A stretch of DNA of 64,000 bases from Tenrec ecaudatus (taxonomy: Eukaryota > Chordata > Mammalia > Afrosoricida > Tenrecidae), in assembly GCF_050624435.1 (NCBI RefSeq), contig NC_134536.1:129960758-130024757 (forward strand). The letters are read 5' to 3'. The notes under the pieces were generated by a model. That model worked only from the letters and a program-made list of their open reading frames with translations. It was not told the origin of the DNA and did not search any database. A program made the position numbers and the translations under genes. Below are positions 1-9,300 of this stretch, piece by piece (positions within the stretch are counted from its first letter, which is position 1; every line of letters starts with the position of its first letter).

Positions 1-639
1 GATGTTCACCGTGTTGTGTGGGAGCCTGGCCCTGCCTCGGACATTCGGCCGTCTGTCACTCAAATGGTCCCACACAGCACACTCAGGGATGAAAGGCAAG
101 GTGTCCGTGGCCCTATTGTTGCCTGCGCTTTGGTGTTCATCAGACTTTTTTGCTCAGCTTTTCTGTAGCTATGTGTTTTCTGTTTTTGACCGTGACCATG
201 AAGGTGTGGGCTCCTTGGAGAAACAAATTCATAGACACTCGCGTGTTTATAAGAAAGAGCTTTATATCAGAGCAATGGCTATGTCCGATACCAGTCTGCA
301 AATTGCTCTTCAGACTCATTCAACACATGCAATGATGCCGAATGCAGGAAGACCACAGGCCAGTGGGTGGAAAGTCTTGTGGATCCAGTGGTGGTGGAAG
401 CAACTCAGTGCTTCGTCTCCATGTGGCTCCTCCAGCTCCAGGACTCTAGCTCCGTCAGTGTTGTTCCATGTGGCTTGTCAACTGGAAAGTCTTGCAGGGA
501 GAGTGTGTGTCCAGCCTCCCAGGAGGGAGATAGGAGTTCCCAGAATCCTCAGAAGAAGGCCATGCCCACACAGGAGCGTGATTGGCTATGACCTGATATA
601 CAGGCTAGAGTCCACCCCTTTGCAAGTTCACAGGAGAGT
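1..639. other. upstream flank of CCND3, no gene seen
   Basis: No exon with bounded splice sites and no repeat I recognise. A long open frame covers it, but its translation has no family resemblance and no codon bias. In human, CCND3 has long transcripts from distal upstream promoters, so this may be intronic to such isoforms; nothing in the sequence proves it. Confidence 0.4.
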
Positions 640-860
640 ATGTAACTGCCACACTTTGAATGAACTTCTGTTAAGGGCCCACCCTAAGCCAGGCACCTTT
701 CCATGTGTTTTATACAAACCCACCGTGTCATCTTCCCAACCTCCCTAGGAGAATGATATATCGAGTAGTAGGGTGTAGCCCTCCTTTTCCAGAAAAGGAA
801 ACTGAGGCACAGGGAGGCTATGCTACTTCTCTAGGGTCCCCCAGCCAGTGAGGGTAGAGG
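640..860 (-). mobile_element. MIR SINE relic
   Basis: The stretch with GGAAACTGAGGCACAGGGAG near position 798 is the reverse complement of the conserved MIR segment (CCTCAGTTTCCTCATCTGTAAAATGGGG in the family). It is heavily diverged, as expected for an ancient mammalian SINE. Confidence 0.65.
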
Positions 861-2009
861 GGCAGCGCAGGGTGTTCGCCACCTTCCGGGGACCCTGTGA
901 TTGCCGTTGTGAATGGGATCTCTGGGTTTGTTAGAACGTTGCCTCCACGGAAGCATTCGCTTCTCTGAGGGCTTCTGGGCCCAGGCCCACAGCAGCAAGG
1001 GCTGTTTCTGAGCAAGGAATAACAAGAGAAGAGGACACCTTTTGCAGGAGTTACCGTTTTGAACGATCTCTATGCAGCAGGCCTGGGCAAGAGGGGTTCT
1101 GCACATTGTTTCAGGTCGTTCTCAGACTAGCCCTTTGGGCTTGATTCGGGGCTATCGTGATCTCTGTGGCTCAGGGGAGGAAACTTAGAGCAGGGAGAGT
1201 GTCCAGAGACTTTCGAAATCCTAAGGTGTGAAGCCAGGCCCCAAATAGTGTCTCCAGAGTCTTGTCCACCTCCCTTTATGGAGAATAGGATATCTCCCTC
1301 CAGCCCAACCCCCAGGCTGCCCCGGCGGCTCTATTTATGATCTCAGTAGGTTTGCTGGCACCTGACCCATGGAATGTAGTGGGGTGATGTGGGCCTCACC
1401 TTGTTTACCCTTTGGCTCCCAGATGGAGCACAGATCAAGACAAGAAGGAAGAAAGCACTGGATCTCTCTTCCTTTGTCCTTAGGGTCTCCTCTGACCTGT
1501 GGGATCCCATTCCCAGCCCCCCTCTAGCTTTGTCTGATGGAATGTTCCCGACTAGAAATTCCACTCCAGCTGGACCCTGTTCCTCACTAGGTCGTTTTCC
1601 TCTTGTAGTGAAAAACAGGGGAGGCCCAGTTTCTTGGAGGAGGTGGACGTCCTGGTGGAGTTCGACCTTGGGTTGAACCCCCGGCCCCCTTTGCAGTCAG
1701 TCAACTCATGGGGGGTGGGGTTGTCGTCTTGGTCTTTGGGATCCAGGATGGAAGCCCCGCTTTGGGCACGGCAGTCCCAGCTGGGGAAGGTTGTCACTTG
1801 ATGAGGTCCTAGTTTTGGACATGGCAGTACCAGCCAAGGGTGGGGTGGAGGATTCCTTCAGAGACCTCTACTGCGGGCGTTCCGCCTCCCCAGGTACTGA
1901 GAATTACCTGAACTTCTAGAACAGGGCGACCTCTCTGCGCCCTCCCCTTGAGGAATAAAGTAACAACTCAACCATCCACAATCATGGGGTCGCCTGGGAG
2001 GCAGCGGAG
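861..2009. other. non-coding, no feature recognised
   Basis: Mixed-composition DNA with short open frames on both strands. None resembles a known protein or is bounded by convincing splice sites. No clear interspersed repeat was identified. Confidence 0.4.
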
Positions 2010-2365
2010 TGAAATGGCTGAGAGGATGCTGGAGTCAGACTGCTCGGTTTGAAGCCTGCATTTACCGCTTAACTGATACAGTGCTTGGGAGTTGGGCTTT
2101 GATCTGTGTGGTTGACAGTTTGAAACCACCAGCCAAAGATGAGGCGAAAGATGAGGCTTGCTACTCCACTGAATCGTTACAGCCTCGGAGGTCCACAGGA
2201 GGGTCACTGAGTCTGCTTGATGGCTGTAAGTTCGGTTTTGGTTCATAGGCGAGCTGAATGTTGGTCTTCCTCTCTGTAAAATGGGGGAACAGCATAGTAT
2301 CCTCATAAAGTTGGATGTAAGGATGAATCGATCCTGGAATATTAAGACTGACACAAAACAACATG
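2010..2365 (+). mobile_element. MIR relic split by an AfroSINE
   Basis: The left part (from about 2027, GGAGTCAGACTGCTCGGTTT) and the right part (from about 2262, GTCTTCCTCTCTGTAAAATG) are consecutive segments of a + strand MIR. The piece between, about 2085-2250, is an AfroSINE-like sequence (GTTTGAAACCACCAGCC, then GGTCACTGAGTCTGCTTGAT). The younger SINE therefore landed in the older one. Confidence 0.6.
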
Positions 2366-2475
2366 CAAAATAGCTTTGAAAAATTCATGGGAAAATGGAA
2401 TTGGAAAAACTGGGATTTTTCCACCAATTTTTGGAACCCCCTTTTGTATTCTTGTTGGTCCCAGGAACTGCAAAG

Positions 2476-2506
2476 CACACACACACACTCTCTCTCTCTC
2501 TCTCTC
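2476..2506. repeat. (CA)n(CT)n microsatellite
   Basis: A short run of CA units passes directly into a run of CT units, about 31 bp in all. Confidence 0.9.
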
Positions 2507-3284
2507 ACGGAGTCCCTGCCCTTAACCAGACGCAGGGTAGCACTGGAAGTGGGGTGGTTTGTGGGGCGTGAAATAAATCACTAGTAAACTACTTAATCTC
2601 AACATAACCCCAGTTTTCCCTTCCAAAACACCCCTCAGCGTGTAACTCAGACTTGTGAAACGAGAGGGTGCACTGTAGACGCCTTGCCTGGGACCCGGCA
2701 CATAGCTGGATTTCAGTACAGGAGATGTCTTCCGCTGCCCAGGAGCTTGCCCTGGGATCGAGAGGGCGAACCTGGACAGGGGGTTGGAGGCCACAGGTTA
2801 GTTCTGATAACTGGGCTGTTGAGGGAAGGCTTCTGGAAGGAGGGTTAACCTGAGCTGGGCCTAGATGTGTGAAAGCATAAACTGAGCAGGGAGGATCCCT
2901 CCAGCCCAGGAACCCGGGTAGCCGTGGCAGAGGGAGGCACTGCGGAGAAGGGGAGAGCCCTGGGAAGACCTGAGCAGCAGAGCGGATTTGGTTCCTCTTT
3001 GTCTTCCTTGCTACAGTTGTTCATTGAGGTCCAATGGGCTCCAGCTCACAACGAAGGACCCGTGGATAAGGGAAATCAGGCCTTAAATATGTATTTTAAA
3101 ATATCTAATATCGCATATATTGTATGTACTATTGAAAATGTAGGGTTCTAGCTCTCACCTCAGACAAGTAGAATGAGAAGCCCTGGAATGGGGCCCAGGA
3201 ATCTCTTTGTATTTTTAATAAGCTCCCAGGGTGATTTGAAGAAGAAGAAAAGGGGCGGGGTTCTGTGAATAATCCCTATGTTTA
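2507..3284. other. non-coding, no feature recognised
   Basis: Contains only short unsupported open frames. The 2365-2450 part has weak similarity to the short palindromic mariner-type element at 4863, too weak to annotate separately. Confidence 0.35.
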
Positions 3285-3498
3285 AAATTTTTTTTTATAA
3301 ATTATCAAGGGTTCAGGAGGAAGGGAGGGTGGAGAACGGAGGGGGGAAAAAAGAGCTGATATCAAGGGCTCAAGTAGAAAGAAAATGTTTTGAGAATGAT
3401 GAGGGCAACAAATGTACAAATGTGCTTGACACAATGGATGTATGTAAGGATTGTGTTAAGAGCTGTATAAGCCCCCAGTAAAAATTATATTTTTTAAA
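3285..3498 (+). mobile_element. tenrec-type retroelement 3' end with AATAAA-like tail
   Basis: A purine-rich start is followed by the family signature ACAAATGTACAAATGTGCTTGACACAATGGATGTATG and then AAGAGCTGTATAAGCCCCCAGTAAAAATTAT. The same signature recurs at 16.6, 37.9, 38.1, 40.0, 49.8, 50.1 and 63.6 kb in both orientations. Each copy ends in CCCCCAATAAAA or a variant plus an A-rich tail, which points to a poly(A)-tailed non-LTR element, probably an L1 3' UTR. I cannot name the family. Confidence 0.7.
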
Positions 3499-3559
3499 TC
3501 CCTGTTTTCTTCTAGTAGTTCTGTAATTCAAGGGTGTAGAAGGTGTGCTTCAAAGGCAG

Positions 3560-4255
3560 AAATCATTCAAGATTGACAAATAATACAAATTTTAAAAAAA
3601 CATTCTTTGCACGATAAATTCATCATAAGCTCCAAAATAAATGGCAAACAAGAAACTCAAAACTCAAACCAAAATATATGACACAGGCTTAATATCCTAA
3701 AAATGTAATGAATACTTAGGAATTAAGGCATACACCCTCATACAGGTAACTTTAATTTTTAAGAGATCTGGATGTCTAATAATATGTCATTACTTTTCAT
3801 CTCTAGTTGGAAATACTTTTTATCGATACCTAGTGTTGGTGAGAATAGATCAATTAACCAGGAAATTTGGTAATAAGAACTGTCTCAAAAGCCTTAAAAC
3901 GTTTCATAATCTAGAAATTCCCCTTCTAGGAATAATCATAAGTGACGACAAAGATGATACAACAAACATGTTTTGATTCTAATAGGGAAGAACTTGAAAC
4001 AACTCAAAATCCAGACAATACAGATTTGCAAAGTAAAATACATTAAGATTTATTCATCTACTAGAATACTATGTAGTCTTGGAAAACGCTACAGAAAGTT
4101 TAATGACATGAAAAAAGTGCTGACAGTATATAATCTATTTAGTTTTTTTTTTAGTGGAAAGCAACCAACAAAAGCTGATGCTGATCCTATTTTTATAAAT
4201 GTGCGTGCTAATTGGGAGAAAAATTATTAGAATAACCAAAGTATTGTATTTAAGA
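3560..4255 (+). mobile_element. ancient L1 (L1M-type) 3' fragment
   Basis: AT-rich text with the recognisable order of an old L1 end: a phrase like 'ATATGACACAGGCTTAATAT', then 'CTAGAAATTCCCCTTCTAGG', then 'ACTAGAATACTATGTAGTC'. No reading frame survives. Confidence 0.65.
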
Positions 4256-4275
4256 CTATTCTCTTAGTGACTCTA

Positions 4276-4460
4276 CAGTGGTTCTCAATCTGTGGGTTGC
4301 GACCCCTTTAGGGTTTGAAGGACCCTTTCCCAGGAGTCGCCTGATTCACAACAGTAGCAAAATGACAGTGATGAAGTAGCAATGAAAATAATGTTCTGGT
4401 TGGGGCCGGGGGGTCACCACCGCATGAGGAACTGTAGGAAAGGAAGGTTGAGAACCGCTC
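4276..4460. mobile_element. SPIN/URR1-type hAT MITE
   Basis: Left terminus CAGTGGTTCTCAATC and right terminus GGTTGAGAACCGCT are inverted repeats. The interior has the GACCCCTTT...AGTAGCAAAATGACAGTGATGAAGTAGC block shared with the copies at 24.6, 55.6, 61.6 and 63.2 kb. It has no coding capacity. A clean 8-bp target duplication is not visible at this copy. Confidence 0.85.
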
Positions 4461-4862
4461 TAGGGCACTAGAGAATTGGCACAGAAGAGTTTCTAAGCTG
4501 TAATCTCCATGGGTTGGCACCACAGAGCTTTCAGCCAACCAGGTAACCTAACTGAGCCTCTAGGACCCCTTTCTCTCTGAAAGCCCACCCACTGCTCTGA
4601 GCAGACTCCAGTCATGGAGACAGTGTCTTAGGTTGTAAAATCTTTCTCCCTGGGAGTGGCTGGTGGGTTGGACCCTCAGATCCTGCAGGTAGTCCGAGGT
4701 TTTTCCTGTGAGCCTCCTTTTCCTTGGCCAGCTTCCTTTACTTTTAGACAGTGAAATTACAAGTGATTATTTTCCTTTTTTGGTAGCATACTGGCATTTT
4801 TTTTTGTTTTCTCCACCACACATAAAAATTTCCATGTTGTCAATATGATAAAATGTACTACG

Positions 4863-4954
4863 TATGAGGGGGCTTCTAAAAGTTTGTGGGGAAAATGGAA
4901 TTTAAAGATCATGGAGATTTTTGGGGTTCATGAATCTTTTAAGCTCCCTTGTAT
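4863..4954. mobile_element. short palindromic mariner-type MITE
   Basis: About 92 bp bounded by TA dinucleotides. The left end GAGGGGGCTTCTAAAAG pairs with the right end CTTTTAAGCTCCCTT as an imperfect inverted repeat. This matches the 'CTTCAAAAAGTTCATGGAAA' class of small mariner elements in mammals. A second copy is at 20057. Confidence 0.6.
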
Positions 4955-4984
4955 ATTATATAACATCACGAGGGCTTTCTCTCT

Positions 4985-5001
4985 TTGTGTGTGTGTGTGT
5001 A
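4985..5001. repeat. (GT)n microsatellite
   Basis: Short GT run in non-coding DNA. Confidence 0.85.
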
Positions 5002-5559
5002 AAAGTTTATTGTGAACAAGGTTTTCATAGAACTTGCCTTTCTATAAAGGCTTGAGTAACTCACTTAGGAAGGGAAGAACCTCAGGCGATGGGGTGGGGG
5101 GAATCCCCATTCCATTCCGTGGAGACCTGTTGTCAGCCTCTCAGTCCTGTGGAATTTGGGTTAAACTACAAAGTGACTCCCAGTTTGGGACGTGGGGAAA
5201 AAGAAAAAAAATGTAAAAAGCAAATAGATTTTGCAGAGCGTGAGCAAGAACATTTTTCTATCCTGTGCTCATGTCTTCCCCAAACAGAAACGAACTGGGG
5301 CCGGCCTTACGGGCTTGTGGGAGCCGCTCAGCTAACTTCATGGCAAGGTGAGGCCTTGTATTTATTGCCTTACAAGCGAGGCCCGTCCTGCTCACAAGGA
5401 ATGCAGACGTGATTCCATTCAGGGATGTCGTCAGGAAGGAGGCCCAAGACACTGGTGCGGGGACCGCAGGAAGAGTGGCGTCAGTGTTGGGCGTGAGCTG
5501 GCCAGTTTTTCCATGCCTGCTCTGGCTTGGACTTCATTCCTTTCCTAGCGCCTGCCTCA

Positions 5560-6134
5560 GTTTCCCCGCCGGTAGGAGGGGCTTCCCGGGGATGCGGCGA
5601 CGCCTTGTACTCGGAGTACTTTGCAACGTGGTGGCCGAGCCCTTGCTATTGTTAGCGCGCTCCCGGGAGCACGCTGTGGACGGAGGGGGTGGGGGGACGG
5701 GCCAATGCACAGATGAATGAATGAATAACCTCTGGAGGGGAGAATTCCTGCCTTGGAGACAGGAGCCCGAGCTGGGAAGCGGGCAGGCTCATTGGCCGGG
5801 CAGAGGCCCGCCTCCCGGGAAGCTGGCCCCACCCGGCGGTCAGGAGGGCCCGGAGCGCCCGGAAGCCGGCGGGCTGGCGCCCCGCGGACCAATGCGACGG
5901 GCCGGGTGGAGGAGGGCGCCGGCGCGGGCCCCGCCCCTTGGAACGTTGAGCCGTCCAGCATTCCACGGTTGCTACATCGTCGCGAGGGGCGGGGCGCCTG
6001 TCAGGGAAGCGGGCGCGCGGGCGGCGGGCGGGCTGGGCTTGCAGCGCGCAGTGCCAGCCCCGCGTTGCTCACTCTGCTGCGCGCCGCTCGCCAGTCCGCA
6101 CGCGTGTCCCGCCCGCCCGCCCGCCCGCCCGAGA
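5560..6134 (+). promoter_or_regulatory. CCND3: CCND3 CpG-island promoter and 5' UTR
   Basis: GC- and CpG-rich DNA leads straight into the CCND3 start codon. It holds an inverted CCAAT box (ATTGG, 5791-5795), a direct CCAAT (5889-5893) and GC boxes at about 5930-5939 and 5985-5997. There is no TATA box near a plausible start, typical of D-type cyclin promoters. The transcription start cannot be fixed from sequence; I expect it between about 5950 and 6080. The island continues through exon 1 to about 7.4 kb. Confidence 0.8.
6108..6130 (+). repeat. (CCCG)n run next to the CCND3 start codon
   Basis: About six CCCG units end four bases before the ATG at 6135, so the run lies in the 5' UTR beside the initiation site. 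Confidence 0.9.
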
Positions 6135-6332
6135 ATGGAGCTGATGTGTTGCGAGAACATCCAGCAGTCGCCCCGGGCCGGGCCGGACCTGCAGCTGCTG
6201 GAGGACCAGCGCGTCCTGCAGACCCTGCTGCGCATGGAGGAACGCTACCTGCCGTGCGTCTCCTACTTCCAGTGCGTGCAGTACGAGATCAAGCCGCACA
6301 TGAGGAAGATGCTGGCGTACTGGATGCTGGAG
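6135..6332 (+). CDS. CCND3: CCND3 coding exon 1 (residues 1-66)
   Basis: Runs from the start codon to MLAYWMLE; donor GTACGG at 6333. It holds the LxCxE motif and the start of the cyclin box. Confidence 0.97.
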
Positions 6333-9300
6333 GTACGGCGCCCACGGGGTCCCCCATCCCGCGTCTGCGTCTCCCAGCGCCCCATCCCGGGCCCGATGCT
6401 TTCGGCGGCCCACACTCTGCGGCCTGCGCGCTTTCCTTCGGGCTGGCCCGCGTCCTTCCCCCACCCGGGCGCCTTCCGACTCGGAGCCCCACCTCTTTGG
6501 GGCGCTCTGAACTCGGTCTCGTCGGCCCGGGGAAGGGGGACAAGGGCCGCTCTCCACCCTTCGGAGCCTCCTGCGATCCACCCCCCCCGACTATCCCCCC
6601 CACCCCGCGGTCTGGAGAGCGAGCCTGGAAAACCCTGCGCTTGGCAGCCGCCACCCCAGAGCCAGTCCTGGTGCCCCGTCGCGGGGTTCTGGCCGGGGGA
6701 GGCAGGCGGGGGGGTGGTGGCGCTCGGGCTGTTCCGGCGGACGGACGGGGAAACGAAAAGTGCGGGAGGCGGCGGCAGGAGTCTCCTCCCTTCCCCTTGG
6801 GTGTGTGCAGCGGGTGGTGGTCATGAGGGGAAGGTCCCCGCTCTCCGGCTACCACGAGTGCCTCTTCCGTCCCCCCTCGCCGTGGGGGGATGGGAGTCCC
6901 AACTGGGAATCGTTCGAGAGGGGCCCGAGCGAAGGAAGCCCCCCTTCCCGCACCCCCAGGCTTACTCCCTCCGCCCCCCACCCCCGTTTGCCTGCGTGCA
7001 GTGCAGAGGAAGTGGGGGGGCGCCGCCTTGGGGAGGGCGCTGCGTTCTCCATGTTGGTCCTTGTACTGACTGTCGGTACCCTTACGAACCCTCTCCGCCT
7101 TCCGCGCCCCCATTCTCCGTGTCCCCCCCGCGCCCGCGGCTGCCCGGGCTGGGCTCGTGCAGTGACCACGCGTCCTCCCCCAGGTGTGCGAGGAGCAGCA
7201 CTGCGAGGAGGAAGTCTTCCTCCTGGCCATGAACTACGTGGATCGATTCCTGTCCGCCGTCCCCACTCGTAAGACGCAGCTGCAGCTGCTGGGCTCGGTC
7301 TGCATGCTGCTGGCCTCCAAGCTGCGGGACTGCAAGCCCGTGACCATCGAAAAACTCTGCATCTACTCGGACCATGCTATCTCCCATCGCCAGATGCTGG
7401 TGCGTAGCTCTCTCCCAGCCCCCCTCCCCGCCCCCCCAACACCTCCGGCCACCCCGCTTCCCAGGAGCAGGAACGCCACGGCCAGCGAGGCTTTCCGCCG
7501 CCCAGGGGAGGCAACCAGGCCTCGGGAGGAGGCCGGCCGAGCTTGCATTTCGAAAGGAACGGGGGTGGGAAGCAAAACATGGCAGTGCGTGATGGCCAGG
7601 CCGGAGCTGCCCGCAGGAACGCAAGCCCCTCCTCCCGGCCTCCAGGGGGCGCCACCGGCCCCGTCTCCCCCAGAGAGCAACAAGTCCGGCTGCATGTCTG
7701 CACTCTCTAGTCCTTTGCCTCTGGGTTGACAAAGCCGCCGTGAGTTATTTATTGGCCGCAGCAGGGCATGCCTGCGCACCCCCACTGGCGTGGTGGAGTG
7801 GAATGCGCTGCGGGTGGGGGAGGGGCTGCCTTGGTTTCTTTCTCCCGGGGTGGACGTTGTGATAGAAAAGCCGCCCAGAGCTGATTGAAGCCAGGCCCTG
7901 ATTGCGCCGAGGCAGGGCGCCGCATTCCCCGGCCCCCCCACCCCCTTCGCCCGCCTTTCATTTTCCTTCCCAGCGCCCCAGGCCACCCCTACCCCCCACC
8001 CTCATTCAGAGGAGCCTGAGCCCCCGCTTTGGGTCCGATGGAAGGAAGCCCCTTTCCTCCGCGGGCCTTCGGGACAGGCCAGGGAGCTGGGCTGCAGCTG
8101 CTTGGACTTGATAATGATCCCCCTCCCCTGGCCCGCCCACTCTGACCAAGGTCTTTCATAACCCTGTGGGGAGCTGCTGTCACCCCCGCGGTGTGGGAAG
8201 CGGCTCCCTGGGCCTCTTGCTGGGAACTTGGGCAGGGCAGCAAAGTCGCTGGGTTCTCTTTCCTCCCTGAGCCCCAGGAGGAGATGGTAGAGCCGGGCAG
8301 CCCTGGAAGAGGTGACTGAGGGCGGGCAGAGCATCTGGGGGCGGGGCGGGGGGGGGAGCCTGGGGTAGAGGGTGGGTGAGCTGGCACCTTCCTCCACCTT
8401 GCTCTCCAGGGCGGGCTGGCCAAGTCTTCCACTGACCCTGAGAGCAGTCTCTGGGCCCCATCTCCAGGGAGGAGGGCAGCATGCAAGTCGCCTGTGATTG
8501 GCTGGCGGGCAGGCCAGGGTACTGGGGCCCCCAACTGCTGTGAATCAAGGAACAAGATTCCTCTTCCTGCCAAGTAGCTCTCAGAGATGGGAGGAGGAGG
8601 AGGCCCGAATTGGGAATCTGGGAGGCCTCTGGGCCCTTTTGATGAATCTGGTACTTTGGGGCAAGTCTGAAGGGGGAGCTGGTTTCCAGGCCCCAGAGCA
8701 AGATGTGCTTGGAGGGGATTTGGGCTGGAAGGGAGAATGGGAGGCGTCCTTTTTGTGAAAATACTGGGGAAGGGGGGAGTTTTTTCAGAAAAGTCAAAAC
8801 TATACTTCCCTCGCTCCCTCTGCCTGAGCGGAGGGACAATTTTGTAGATGGCTGCCCGGAAGTTCAGGAGAATTGCAGTCCACCCGAGGCCTGGTGCAGC
8901 AGAGAACATGAGGCCCAGAGGAGGCAAGGGCTGGGCCTTAAGTGTCGCTCACACTGACTGAAGCAGCCAAGTGCAGAAGCTCAGACAGCTACCCATACCA
9001 CATTGTCTGGAAGGCCAGAGGGCTGGCTGGCTGGGTGGGGTCATGGAAGAAACAGCTAATCCCTCCCAGGGGTCTTTTCCACCAAGGTAGGGCTAGGTTG
9101 GTTAGGGGTTGCCTCTGTTACAGGGCAGGCTAGCGGGCCTGGTGCTCCCGCCTGGCTTGGGAGTTAAGTGTGGCCACTGGAATCAGTGCAAGCTGAATCC
9201 TCGCTTTCCTGCTCCCCACACTCTGGCTCCAGGCCAGGCTGTTTTCTGTGGGGCCCCGTGAGGGACTTGGGTCTTATTTGGGAGAATGCCACCTCCTCTG

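Noticed and set aside
2-748. 248-aa open frame at the left edge
   Set aside because: No domain, no family resemblance, crosses a MIR relic; consistent with chance.
5721-7232. 503-aa open frame through the CCND3 promoter and exon 1
   Set aside because: GC-rich DNA has few stops. It merely shares the CCND3 exon 1 frame and then reads through the donor into intron 1.
7989-8927. 312-aa - strand frame in CCND3 intron 2
   Set aside because: Pro/Ser-rich translation of GC-rich intron with no recognised domain or splice context.
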